From NCBI RefSeq assembly GCF_003634045.1, contig NZ_RBIM01000010.1, forward strand, positions 1-64,000: 64,000 nucleotides of DNA. Reading direction: 5' to 3'. A model generated the notes under the pieces. The model had not been told where the DNA came from, made no database searches, and saw only the letters and a list, made by a program, of their open reading frames with translations. Shown here one piece after another: positions 16,736 through 26,113 of this stretch; positions within the stretch are counted from its first letter, which is position 1, and the number at the start of each line of letters is the position of its first letter. The DNA comes from Maricaulis maris (lineage in GTDB: Bacteria; Pseudomonadota; Alphaproteobacteria; Caulobacterales; Maricaulaceae). The translations under genes were made by a program, and so were the position numbers.

Positions 16736-19300
16736 TCAAAGCGAGCGTGCGCGCAGAACTTCCTGGTCCGGAGCTGCAAGAAAGGTTTCGAGTTCGGCGA
16801 TCGGTACCGGCTTGGACAGGTAATAGCCCTGGATCCAGTCACTGCCGAGCAGTTTGAGCGCGGCGAGGTCCGTCTCCGTCTCGACGCCTTCGGCCACGAC
16901 TTCCAGACCAAGATTGTGGGCCAGATCAATGGTTGACTTGATCAGCATGCGACCGCGCGCATTCGCGTTCAGATTGGAGACGAATTGCCGATCGAGCTTC
17001 AGCTCGTCGCTGGGAATCATCTGCAGATAGGCCAGTGAGGACTGACCGGTCCCATAATCGTCAATCGAGATGCGCGCGCCGGCATCGCGCCACGCCTTGA
17101 GGTGCTCGATCGCCTTGTCCGGATTGGTCATCACCGCAGTTTCGGTGATCTCGAGCGTGATCGGACCACGCGCCCCGACAATCATGGCCCGGGCCTTGCG
17201 CGCAAAATCGGCATCGCCCACCAGCGCACCGGAAATGTTGATGGCTATGCTCATCGGCTTGCCATCGGCCAACAAGCGCTTCTGGTCCTCAACGCTCTGG
17301 CGGAGAACCCATTCGGTGAAGGGCCGGATATGGCCGGTTTCCTCGGCCTGCGGGATGAATTGATCGGGCGGGATGAAACCGCGCTCGGGATGAAACCAGC
17401 GGCTGAGCGCTTCCACGGACTCGAACCGGCCGGTCCGCACATTGAGCTTGGGCTGGTAGTAGAGCGCCATCTCGCCCTTTTCCGTGGCCCGCATCATTTC
17501 GCTCATCAATGACAGGTTCGCCGCGGGATTGCCGTACAGGTCCGGGTCAAATTCGGCATGCGACTGATTGAGGCTGCGCGCCTGATCAATCGCCAGATGA
17601 GCCTGGCGAATGGCGGTCTCTGCATCATCGCCCTGCGCCAGGCCGCAAATGATGCCGACATCGATATTGAGATCGTCGACCTGGACGGCGGTTTCGAACA
17701 AGCCTGTCACATCCCGGGCCACGGCACAGGCCTCGCGTGTGTCCGCGGAGGGCTGCAGCAATCCGAACAATCCCGGCAGGAGCCGGTAGACCGTCACCGG
17801 ATAATTGCCACCGGCCAGGCGGTCCGCAACGGCCTGCTCGAAACGCGAATAGACGCGGTAACCGAGCGCGCCGGACAAATGCTTGCGGCGCTTGATCTGG
17901 ACCGCGATGACAACCGGCACCTTGCCCGTCTTGGCTGTGATCTCCGTCAGGTCACGCAGCATGGCCGCGTGGGTGGGCAGCCCGGTGCTGGCGTCGGTGT
18001 AGAGGCTGTCTGACAATGCCCGCGCCTTCGCACGCGCGACGCGACTTCTCGCAAACACAATGCCGGCAATGAAGAGACAGAGCACACCGATGCCCGAGGC
18101 AATCATCATGTTGCGGGCCTGGCGCGCCCGGGCCAGTTCGAGCGCCTGCTCAAGACCTTCCGCCCGCAATTGCTGGATCTCGAGCTCCTGCTCGGTGAAG
18201 TCGAATTGGGCCCCGACCAAAGCGCTATTGGCCGAGCTTGCGAAAGCCGCCCGTTCGTCGGTCAGGCGTTTGAACGCCTGCAAATGGTCGTAGGCCAAGC
18301 CCCAGTCGCCGTGGGCGGCATAAATCTCTGCTGCACTCCCGTGCAATTCCATGAAATTCTGCGATGTCGTCGCGATCTCGACATCGCGGAAAGCGACGCC
18401 GAGGAATCTGACGGCGCCTTGAGGGTCACCGCGGCCATAGGCGATCTGGGCGCGAACACCCCAGAAGAACCGGACCCATTCAAACGTGCCGTCATCAGCG
18501 ACCATGCTGAACGCCGCATCAATCGACGCGTCTGCCCCGTCATAATCCGCCAGCTCGAGCTGCAAATTGGCCAGGTTGTTGAGCACGCGTGCTTCAAGGA
18601 TGGCACTGTCCATGGCGTTTGCGAGCGTCCTCGCCTGCGCATAGGAGGCAGCCGCCTCATCATAGCGCCCGAGCTGGGTCAGGGCGTTTGCCAGATTATT
18701 GTGGGCCGCAAGGTCAAGCGCCGGGTCCTGATAGCGGTCGAGCGCATTCCTGAAATACTCAACGGCGCGCTCATATTGCCGGGCGTCGGAATAGATGGAG
18801 GCCATCGACTGGAGCCCGATCGCCTCGCTGCGACTTTCCCCCAGATCGCGATAAATCTCGTAAGCGCTCTGATAGTGCTCCAGCGCTTCACCATGTTCGC
18901 CAAGCACTTTCTCGATCCGCCCGAGCGAGGTGAAGATGTCAGCCAGCAGCTTTGTCTCGGCCGGAGCCTCGCCCAACCGGCCTAGCGCCTCAAGGGCGTG
19001 CGGGTGTGCATCCTCGGCGCGCCCCATGCGGGTCAACGCTTCGGACTGTAGCCATTCGGCCGTTGCCAACGCTTCATCACGCTCACTGTTTGTGAGCCGA
19101 TCGGCCAATACTTCCGCACGCTCGGCCAGGGAAAGGGCGGCCGTCGGATCGGCCATCATGACGGAACGCGCCGCGTCGACCGCTTCCGAGACCGTCTGCA
19201 ATCGTTCAGCGTCTTGTGCGCGCACAGCGGATGGCACCAGAGCCAGAACCAGGCTCAGGACGACCGCAACTATCGCCAGTGGACTTGCAGGCAAACGCAC
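16736..19300 (-). CDS. TPR - degenerate GGDEF - EAL c-di-GMP signalling protein
   Basis: An 854-residue protein. A signal/anchor segment (SPLAIVAVVLSLVLALVPSAVRAQ) is followed by a periplasmic TPR region (about residues 60-370), a transmembrane helix near 400 (MMIASGIGVLCLFIAGIVFA), a degenerate GGDEF-like domain (about 440-580) and an EAL phosphodiesterase domain (about 610-845). The EAL domain keeps VEALSRW, INISG, LEITET, DDYGTG, LKLDRQF, AEGVE and IQGYYLSKP, so c-di-GMP hydrolysis is likely. The GGDEF signature is replaced by LPGLFGLL, so no cyclase activity is expected. The GTG at 19300 follows GGAGAG and puts the signal sequence at the N-terminus; a longer frame upstream lacks this. It is transcribed away from the S8 protease terminator. 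Confidence 0.9.
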   Translation of the reverse strand: MRLPASPLAIVAVVLSLVLALVPSAVRAQDAERLQTVSEAVDAARSVMMADPTAALSLAERAEVLADRLTNSERDEALATAEWLQSEALTRMGRAEDAHPHALEALGRLGEAPAETKLLADIFTSLGRIEKVLGEHGEALEHYQSAYEIYRDLGESRSEAIGLQSMASIYSDARQYERAVEYFRNALDRYQDPALDLAAHNNLANALTQLGRYDEAAASYAQARTLANAMDSAILEARVLNNLANLQLELADYDGADASIDAAFSMVADDGTFEWVRFFWGVRAQIAYGRGDPQGAVRFLGVAFRDVEIATTSQNFMELHGSAAEIYAAHGDWGLAYDHLQAFKRLTDERAAFASSANSALVGAQFDFTEQELEIQQLRAEGLEQALELARARQARNMMIASGIGVLCLFIAGIVFARSRVARAKARALSDSLYTDASTGLPTHAAMLRDLTEITAKTGKVPVVIAVQIKRRKHLSGALGYRVYSRFEQAVADRLAGGNYPVTVYRLLPGLFGLLQPSADTREACAVARDVTGLFETAVQVDDLNIDVGIICGLAQGDDAETAIRQAHLAIDQARSLNQSHAEFDPDLYGNPAANLSLMSEMMRATEKGEMALYYQPKLNVRTGRFESVEALSRWFHPERGFIPPDQFIPQAEETGHIRPFTEWVLRQSVEDQKRLLADGKPMSIAINISGALVGDADFARKARAMIVGARGPITLEITETAVMTNPDKAIEHLKAWRDAGARISIDDYGTGQSSLAYLQMIPSDELKLDRQFVSNLNANARGRMLIKSTIDLAHNLGLEVVAEGVETETDLAALKLLGSDWIQGYYLSKPVPIAELETFLAAPDQEVLRARSL

Positions 19301-19403
19301 AAACTCTCTCCGAACGCATCGCTTTGGACGACTTTGATGCCGGACTCTACCAGTCCCCGTTAAAGGAATGCCTAATGGCGATCGTCGGCGCGCCGGACCC
19401 GAC

Positions 19404-19442
19404 AAATAAAAGGGCCGCCAACTTTCGCCGACGGCCCTCTTT
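19404..19442 (-). terminator. Terminator of the S8 protease gene
   Basis: AGGGCCG at 19411-19417 pairs with CGGCCCT at 19432-19438, with further pairing GCC/GGC inside. Read on the minus strand the stem is followed by CTTTTATTTG. It starts about 20 bp past the protease stop codon. Confidence 0.8.
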
Positions 19443-19461
19443 CAACGCGCTGCCGTGTGGA

Positions 19462-22302
19462 TCAGAAGCGCATTTCGAAGCGTACACCGCTGGTCGCGGC
19501 GGAGAATTCCGAGGCCTGCGCATCGCCGGACAATTGCTGGCGACTGAAGACGCTCAGACGACGGTCCGACGACCCCAGCTGCGTTGCGTAGATGACCTCG
19601 GCATAGACCGGGCGTCGGCCGCCCAGCTCCCAGGTATCGCTCTGCACACCCAGCTCACCGGTCTCGCGATCGGTGACAGCCATGCCGGTATAGCCCAGGG
19701 CTCCGCTTTCGATATGGAGCGGCTGAACCATGCTGAAGCGGACACCGTCACTATTCGAGAACAGGGCCTGATAGCCGACCGAGACCTGGGCCGCGGTGCT
19801 GTCGATACGCTCGGCAATGTCGAGCAGGCCGCCATCAAAGGCCGTGGTCCGCGTCTGGGCCATGGTCATCGAAGCACTCAGGGATATCCGCGCGGACGGC
19901 TGGGCGTCGAGACCAAAGGTCAGGGCGGTCGTGTCCGCACCGCCCTCAAGGGCCAGCATGCTGCCGCCCTGGGCACCGAGCAGGCCGGTCGCCTCGTGCA
20001 GCTGGGTCAGCGAGCCATTGACCGTAACAAGATCGCTCAGCGGATAGCTGAGATCGATATTGGCGGCGAAGGCCTGGTAAGGCGCAACACTGTCAAACAG
20101 GGCGCGCTCCTCGCCAGTGCCCGGCATCACATAGAGGGCTTGCTCATGGGTCGTGGTGACACCGAAGGAGACTTGCAGCTCGCCGTCCATATCGAACGTG
20201 CTGGCCGCGTAGGCACCGCCGGAGGCAAAGCCGAGGACCGGGTTCACCCCACCGCTTTCCGGACGATGGTCCGAGAAGAGATTGAAACCGGTCTGGCTGG
20301 ACAGCGCCAGGGCGCCCTCACCGACCCCGAATTTCATCGACCGGCCGCTTTCCGTATCGGTCAGCTCGACACCGGCATGGAAGCCAAGATCACGGGCATA
20401 TCCGACATTGGACGGATCCAGGGTGGAGGCCGTGGCCGTCACCGTCAGATTGCCGCGCTGGGACAGGACCCGCGACGCGCTGTTGATATCCGAGAAGCGG
20501 GTCCCGTTCAGCGACGCGCTGGTGCGCTCATAGATATATTGTTCGGCATAGGCATTGGCGACCGAATCCGCCAGCGAGCTGCCAACGATCAGATCGTCCA
20601 CCGCGATCGAGAAATCCCGGAAGCTGTCACCGATATCCTCGAACACCGTGACATATCGTCTGTTCGAATAGCGCAGCGAGAGGCGGCCGCCGGTGATGAT
20701 CAATTCCGCGGCTTCAACCGGATTATTGCGGCGATCCAGCCCATACAGATTGCCGGAATCAAGTGGTGACATGGCACCGGCGACATCCAGCATGCCGTGA
20801 CCGTAGACGGCGTCCACACCGGGCTCGCCGAGATCGCGGGCCGACAACAGCAGGACATCGGCCACTTCGCTGCCATCGAGCCAGAACCACCAGCCCTTGA
20901 CCAGGGCCGCCGCTCCGGACACCAGCGGTGCCGCAAAGGAGGTGCCCGACACGCGGGTCACCCCGCCTTCCCCGTCATCGACGAGGATGAGTTCACCCGG
21001 GGCAACCAGGAAACGGTCCATCAGGCGGGAGCCGGTCTCGCAAACACCATTTGTCAGCAGGCAGGCTTCGCCCGGCGTATTGGAGAAGGACGAGATATTG
21101 CCCATCGGATCAACCGATCCAACCAATATCAGATTGTCGAGCACCGAAACGCCGGTCCAGTCCAGATCAACCGTCTGCGCACGACCGCCATTCCCGGCAG
21201 CGATCACGAAAGTGACACCGTCGGCATAGCGCTCCACCCGATTCTGGCGGAAGACGTCGGCCCAGTTCTGATGCAGGGTCCAACCCCGCACGCCCAGCGA
21301 CATGTTGATGACAGATGTGCGGCCTTTGGCCAAAGACTCAACCCCGGCGGCAACATCAGCCCAGCTGGCCGTGTGCGACTCATCGAACGGGTTGTAGAAA
21401 TGCATCGCGGCATGCGGCGCAACACCCATGACACCGGCACCATCGACCGGCGCACCGATCAGGCTGGCAACGGCATTGCCGTGATTGACACCGAGATAGT
21501 CACGCTCGCCGCGCTGGCCGCGGAAGCTGCGGTAATCGACAGAATTGACGCTGAAGTCGAGCACCCCGACCAGCGGCGCCCAACCCCATTCATAACTGGC
21601 CGCCATGGCCGGCGACCAATTGATGGCCGGCATCCAGTGATCGACATGGTCGACACCGGTGAAACCCATCAGGCTGTCATAGAAGGTCAGGAAGAATTCC
21701 GAGCGCTGGCCGACGCTGACCGAAGCCAGGCTGTCCGGATCGTCAGGATCGATACCGAAGCGCGCCATCAGGTCACCGAGGAAGGCCTCATCCATATTCT
21801 GGCCGGTTTGCTCTTGAATGGCGGCCCCGAACACGCTTTCAGCCCGATCAATGACCGCATTCATTCCCTCTGCGATCGTGACAAAGTCACCGCCCCCGGC
21901 GGCGGCCTCATTCCACTCGGAGTTAAGATCACCCCAGATCGGGCCGATCTCCTCCCAGAAGGGGCTGATATCGCTACCATAGGGACTGTCATCGCCCCAG
22001 AAGGCATTGCTATCGTCGCTGTAGAAGGGATTGATATCCCCCCAGAAGGGATTGATGTCGCCCCAGAAGGGAGAGATGTCTCCATAGAAGGGATTAATGT
22101 CGCCGCGGAACGGATTGATGTCGCCCTGGAAGGGGTTGATATCACCGTAGAAGGGGTTGATGTCGCCACGATATGGATGAAGGAAATTCAGCCCGTCGCC
22201 ATTCGCGTCATCACCGGACTCCTGCGCGTGTGCAGGCATCATGGCCCCGGTCAGGGACATGAGCGCAATCGCTGCAGCTCCGGATTTCAAATACTGGCGC
22301 AT
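19462..22302 (-). CDS. S8 (subtilisin-like) serine protease with heptad-repeat stalk and probable beta-barrel
   Basis: The 946-residue protein has a signal peptide (MRQYLKSGAAAIALMSLTGA, cleaved after AHA). Residues about 40-100 hold a repeat of a seven-residue unit, [Y/F/W/Q/R]-G-D-I-N-P-F, in about seven to eight near-perfect copies. The peptidase S8 domain follows, with Asp in VGVLDFSVN (about 247), His in NHGNAVAS (about 273) and Ser in SGTSFAAP (about 453), so the triad is intact. The C-terminal ~350 residues are beta-rich and end in Phe (RFEMRF), as outer-membrane barrels do, which suggests an autotransporter-like surface protease. The ATG at 22302 follows GGGAGGGT. A terminator follows the gene. 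Substrate unknown. Confidence 0.88.
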   Translation of the reverse strand: MRQYLKSGAAAIALMSLTGAMMPAHAQESGDDANGDGLNFLHPYRGDINPFYGDINPFQGDINPFRGDINPFYGDISPFWGDINPFWGDINPFYSDDSNAFWGDDSPYGSDISPFWEEIGPIWGDLNSEWNEAAAGGGDFVTIAEGMNAVIDRAESVFGAAIQEQTGQNMDEAFLGDLMARFGIDPDDPDSLASVSVGQRSEFFLTFYDSLMGFTGVDHVDHWMPAINWSPAMAASYEWGWAPLVGVLDFSVNSVDYRSFRGQRGERDYLGVNHGNAVASLIGAPVDGAGVMGVAPHAAMHFYNPFDESHTASWADVAAGVESLAKGRTSVINMSLGVRGWTLHQNWADVFRQNRVERYADGVTFVIAAGNGGRAQTVDLDWTGVSVLDNLILVGSVDPMGNISSFSNTPGEACLLTNGVCETGSRLMDRFLVAPGELILVDDGEGGVTRVSGTSFAAPLVSGAAALVKGWWFWLDGSEVADVLLLSARDLGEPGVDAVYGHGMLDVAGAMSPLDSGNLYGLDRRNNPVEAAELIITGGRLSLRYSNRRYVTVFEDIGDSFRDFSIAVDDLIVGSSLADSVANAYAEQYIYERTSASLNGTRFSDINSASRVLSQRGNLTVTATASTLDPSNVGYARDLGFHAGVELTDTESGRSMKFGVGEGALALSSQTGFNLFSDHRPESGGVNPVLGFASGGAYAASTFDMDGELQVSFGVTTTHEQALYVMPGTGEERALFDSVAPYQAFAANIDLSYPLSDLVTVNGSLTQLHEATGLLGAQGGSMLALEGGADTTALTFGLDAQPSARISLSASMTMAQTRTTAFDGGLLDIAERIDSTAAQVSVGYQALFSNSDGVRFSMVQPLHIESGALGYTGMAVTDRETGELGVQSDTWELGGRRPVYAEVIYATQLGSSDRRLSVFSRQQLSGDAQASEFSAATSGVRFEMRF

Positions 22303-22511
22303 GAGGACCCTCCCAGCCCATTTACATGCGACCAATATCGCGCTCTTGCATTTCGCCCCCCCTAACAGACGTTGTAAACAAAGGCTTAATTGGGCCACTG
22401 GTTAAGAATGGGTTTCCGACAGGGGGGACCGCGCAATGTCCGCAAGCCGTCGACGGACGGAATTTCGCGCTTGCGTCGGGAATTCAACTATTCCAGTTAG
22501 GCGTCCAGGTC

Positions 22512-22588
<77 letters not shown>

Positions 22589-22707
22589 GTTTTCTGTCTC
22601 GCGGCTGTCCGCTTAGCGGACGCCTCCGACGGGCGGGCCATCAGGCCCGACGCGCGGTCGCGCTGGCGGACCCGACGGGTCCGCGAGATCAGACTGGATT
22701 GCCTTGC

Positions 22708-23754
22708 CTAGCCCAGCGTCGCCATGTCGATGACGAAGCGGTATTTCACATCGCTCTTGAGCATGCGCTCATAGGCGATGTTGATCTCGGACATGGCGAT
22801 CATCTCGATATCCGAATGGATGCCGTGCTCGGCGCAGAAATCGAGCATTTCCTGGGTCTCGGCGATGCCGCCGATTGCCGAGCCGGCGATCGAACGGCGC
22901 TTGGCCAGCAATCGCCCGACCGACGGGGATGGATGGGCTTCCTCCGGCACGCCGACCAGGACCAGCGCGCCATTGACCTTCAAACAATCGAGATAGGGAT
23001 TGAGGTCATGCGAGGCGGCAACCGTATCGAGAATGAAATCGAGCGTGAAACGCTCGGCCTTCATCTGGCCCCGATCACTGGAGATCACCACTTTCGAGGC
23101 GCCGAGCCGCTTGGCGTCCTCGACCTTGCCCGGTGAGGTGGTGAAGAGCACGACTTCAGCGCCCATCGCCTTGGCCAGCTTGACCGCCATGTGTCCGAGA
23201 CCGCCAAGTCCGACCACGCCAACGCGCTGGCCCGGGCCGACCTTCCAGTGGCGCAAGGGTGAATAGGTGGTGATGCCGGCACACAGGAGCGGCGCCGCGC
23301 CGGCCCGGTCGAGCGCATCGGGAATGCGCAGGACGAACCCCTCCTTGACCGTCACCCGCTGCGAATAACCGCCATAGGTATGGCTGCCATCAGGCAGGCG
23401 TCCATTATAGGTGCCCGTCGCGCCGGTATCGCAATACTGCTCCAGCCCCTCATGGCAGTGGCCACATTCGCCACAACTGTCGACCAGACAGCCGACACCG
23501 ACCGTATCACCGGCCTTGACCTTGCTGACCGCGCCGCCGACCGCGGTCACCGTGCCGACAATCTCGTGACCGGGGACACAGGGATACATCGTGTTTTTCC
23601 AGTCATTACGCGCCTGGTGGAGATCGGAATGGCAGACCCCGCAATGGGTGATCTCGATCAGCACCTCGTCCGGGCCGGGCTCGCGTCGATCAAAGCTGAT
23701 CGGGGCCAGGTCGGCGTCTGATGACTGGGCAGCATAGCCAAGGGATTGCGGCAT
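22708..23754 (-). CDS. Zinc-dependent NADP(H) alcohol dehydrogenase (CAD/YahK-like)
   Basis: A 348-residue medium-chain dehydrogenase. The catalytic zinc ligands are in ITHCGVCHSDLHQARNDW (Cys and nearby) and GHE(IVG); the structural zinc loop is C-G-E-C-G-H-C-H-E-G-L-E-Q-Y-C. The nucleotide-binding motif GLGGLGHMAVKLAKAMGAEV is near residue 180, and the SFTTSPGK segment resembles NADP(H)-preferring cinnamyl-alcohol-dehydrogenase types. It probably reduces aldehydes broadly, as E. coli YahK does. Single-gene unit with tRNA-Arg beyond its 3' end. Confidence 0.92.
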   Translation of the reverse strand: MPQSLGYAAQSSDADLAPISFDRREPGPDEVLIEITHCGVCHSDLHQARNDWKNTMYPCVPGHEIVGTVTAVGGAVSKVKAGDTVGVGCLVDSCGECGHCHEGLEQYCDTGATGTYNGRLPDGSHTYGGYSQRVTVKEGFVLRIPDALDRAGAAPLLCAGITTYSPLRHWKVGPGQRVGVVGLGGLGHMAVKLAKAMGAEVVLFTTSPGKVEDAKRLGASKVVISSDRGQMKAERFTLDFILDTVAASHDLNPYLDCLKVNGALVLVGVPEEAHPSPSVGRLLAKRRSIAGSAIGGIAETQEMLDFCAEHGIHSDIEMIAMSEINIAYERMLKSDVKYRFVIDMATLG

Positions 23755-23851
23755 GGGTCGGCTCCGTTTCGATGCTTCGGTATGGAGTGTAGGCCAGCCT
23801 GCGCGAAAGCCAAGGGCAGACGGTCGGCCAACCCTGACCCGTCAACAGCCG

Positions 23852-24643
23852 TCAGTCGTCAGCTGTCAGGGCAATGATGCCGGCCTGGCCGCCAAACAGG
23901 CCGCTCTGGCCCTGATGGTGCGAGCGGCGGGCAGAGAAGAGACGCCCCGCCTCGGCATAGGTGCAGGCGCGTGAGCGCCAGACCGCGGTTTCCGGCAGGC
24001 CGGCCAGGATCAGCTGACGCCGACAGGCCTCGCCAACATCCAGATGCGCCCCGCCTTCCGGGTCCTTCGGCGATACAATGCCGCCTGTGACCTCGAACGC
24101 GGCCTCGAATTGCGCCACGACTTCCGGGCCGACACGGTAATTGACCGCCGAGATCGACGGCCCGATGGCCGCCAGCAATTGCCCCGGCCGGGTGCCGTAA
24201 GCCTCGCCCATCGCTTCGACCGTCGCCGCGACGATATTCTGCACCGTGCCGCGCCAGCCGGAATGGATGGCGGCAATGGCCCGCTTGTCCGGATCAAACA
24301 GCAGGATGGGCGTGCAGTCGGCGGTCTGGCAGGCCAGGCCCAGGCCGGGCCGGTCGGTCATCAGCGCATCGCCCTCGCCGGCCGGCTGGTCGCCCTTGGG
24401 CGGCCCGTCGACCCGGATCACCGCGCGGCCGTGCACCTGGGTCGCAAAGACCAGCGCATCCAGCCCGAGTGCCGCACGCACACGGTCCCGGTTCTCGGAC
24501 ACGTGCGCCGCCTCGTCACCGCGCGAGCGGGTCAGGTTAAGCGAGGCATAGGGCCCCTCACTCACGCCGCCAGTGCGGGTGGTAAACGCGTGCACAATAC
24601 CGGGTCGGTCGAGCAGGTCCGAACGGACAAGATCAAGTGTCAT
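23852..24643 (-). CDS. pgeF: Peptidoglycan editing factor PgeF (purine nucleoside phosphorylase-like)
   Basis: A 263-residue protein of the YfiH/DUF152 (multicopper oxidase laccase-like) family. Its conserved metal/catalytic signature is seen: QVHG (about residue 69), QTADCTPILLF with the conserved Cys, and AIHSGWRGT with His. In E. coli PgeF prevents serine-for-alanine errors in peptidoglycan precursors; eukaryotic and bacterial members also act on purine nucleosides. It starts with the ATG at 24643, overlapping the 3' end of selO by 4 bp (ATGA), so it is translationally coupled to selO. Confidence 0.92.
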   Translation of the reverse strand: MTLDLVRSDLLDRPGIVHAFTTRTGGVSEGPYASLNLTRSRGDEAAHVSENRDRVRAALGLDALVFATQVHGRAVIRVDGPPKGDQPAGEGDALMTDRPGLGLACQTADCTPILLFDPDKRAIAAIHSGWRGTVQNIVAATVEAMGEAYGTRPGQLLAAIGPSISAVNYRVGPEVVAQFEAAFEVTGGIVSPKDPEGGAHLDVGEACRRQLILAGLPETAVWRSRACTYAEAGRLFSARRSHHQGQSGLFGGQAGIIALTADD

Positions 24644-26076
24644 GGGCGAAATCCTAGACGGTCCCGGCCAAGATCAAAGCCCTTTCCGGCATCGCGAATA
24701 TCGGCGATCAGGCCATTGAAACCGGACCAGTCGTCTCCGTCAGCGATCCGGTCCCAACAGGCTTCAACCTTGTCGATGACCAGGCTGACCGGTTCAGCCC
24801 GCCCGAACAGGTCATGATCAAGGCGCTCGGACCGGACCGGCGCATGCGCCGACAGCGCCGCCCGCCAAGCGTCAAAGGCCTCACCCGTGTAAGACGACGC
24901 CCGTGGCCCGGCCATCGCCCGCGCCGCCGACGCCTCACCGCAGAACCAGTCATGAAAAGGGGCCTCCCAGGGCAGTTTGCTGGCCTCCATGAAGGCCAGG
25001 AAGCTGCGCACCAAGACCTCATCCGCGGCCTCACCGGCCGACGCGACGCCGAAACGGGCGAGGAAGGCATCGAGCAGCGCCGTGCGGTAAAGTTCCGGGA
25101 ATGTGTTGAGCGCCGCTTCCAGCGTCGACCTGTCGCCGCTCACGCCGAGAGCCGTGGCCAATTGCTGCAGCGCCCAGAACACCGCCTCGGGCTGACGGGC
25201 GAAACAGTACAGACCCTGATGGTCGAAATAGGCGGCGGTAAAGCCGGGCTCGTAGTGCGGCAGGAAGCGCCACGGGCCGTAGTCAAAACTCTCGCCGGTC
25301 AGGTTGAGATTATCGGTATTGAGCACGCCGTGCACAAAGCCGGCCGCCATCCAGCTCGCCGCGAGCCGGGCGCTTTGCTCCACGACAGCGGCCAGCAGGG
25401 CTGCCGGTGCATCGGGTGCCGCGGCGAGCTGCGGGAAATAATGCTCGATGGCATGACCCACCAGCGTGTCGATCCGGTCCGCCGCCCCTTCAAAGGCGTG
25501 ACGCTGGAAGGTCCCGAAGCGCAGATGGGAGTGACCGAGCCGGGTCAGGACAGCGGAGCGGGTCGGCGAGGGTTCGTCGTTGCGCGCCAATTGCTCGCCG
25601 GTCTCGAACACGCAAAACGCCTTGGACGTATACACACCCTGAGCCTCGAGCATTTCTGCCGCCAGCACTTCGCGGACCGCGCCTTTCAACGTCAGCCGGC
25701 CATCGCCGCCGCGTGACCAGGGTGTTTGGCCGGAGCCCTTGGTCGCAAGATCGAGCAACCGCCCCTGATCATCGCGCAATTGCGCAAACAGGAAGCCGCG
25801 ACCATCGCCGAGATCGGGATTATAGGTGCGGAATTGGTGACCATGATAGCGCATGGCGCGCGGCCGGGACTGGTTGTCAGGCAAGGCGTCGAAGCGCTGG
25901 AAATGCGCCTCGCGGGCAGCCGTATCAAGCGCGCCCAGACCGATCGCCGCGTCCCAACGATCATTCCAGAAACGCAATTCGGCGGCCGGGAAGTTGGCCG
26001 GGTCCACCGGATCGGAAAAATCATCGCCAAGTCGGGCGAAGACGGGGTCGGGGCGATAGGCAGGGGGAAAGCTCAT
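24640..26076 (-). CDS. selO: Protein adenylyltransferase SelO
   Basis: This 478-residue protein belongs to the SelO/YdiU pseudokinase family, which transfers AMP to Ser/Thr/Tyr of target proteins. Family motifs are present: LRDDQGRLLDLATKGSGQTPWSR (split around the ATP loop), SRGGDGRLTLKGAVREVLAAEM, the GVLNTDNLNLTGESFDYGPWRF active-site loop, and the C-terminal region up to near 478. Length is typical. The stop overlaps pgeF start. In bacteria SelO responds to oxidative stress; that use here is inference. The last residues lack the selenocysteine-like C-terminus of some members, as usual in alphaproteobacteria. Confidence 0.9.
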   Translation of the reverse strand: MSFPPAYRPDPVFARLGDDFSDPVDPANFPAAELRFWNDRWDAAIGLGALDTAAREAHFQRFDALPDNQSRPRAMRYHGHQFRTYNPDLGDGRGFLFAQLRDDQGRLLDLATKGSGQTPWSRGGDGRLTLKGAVREVLAAEMLEAQGVYTSKAFCVFETGEQLARNDEPSPTRSAVLTRLGHSHLRFGTFQRHAFEGAADRIDTLVGHAIEHYFPQLAAAPDAPAALLAAVVEQSARLAASWMAAGFVHGVLNTDNLNLTGESFDYGPWRFLPHYEPGFTAAYFDHQGLYCFARQPEAVFWALQQLATALGVSGDRSTLEAALNTFPELYRTALLDAFLARFGVASAGEAADEVLVRSFLAFMEASKLPWEAPFHDWFCGEASAARAMAGPRASSYTGEAFDAWRAALSAHAPVRSERLDHDLFGRAEPVSLVIDKVEACWDRIADGDDWSGFNGLIADIRDAGKGFDLGRDRLGFRP

Positions 26077-26113
26077 GCTGCGGAGCTAAGCCCGCGGGCG
26101 GCGAATTGCAAAC

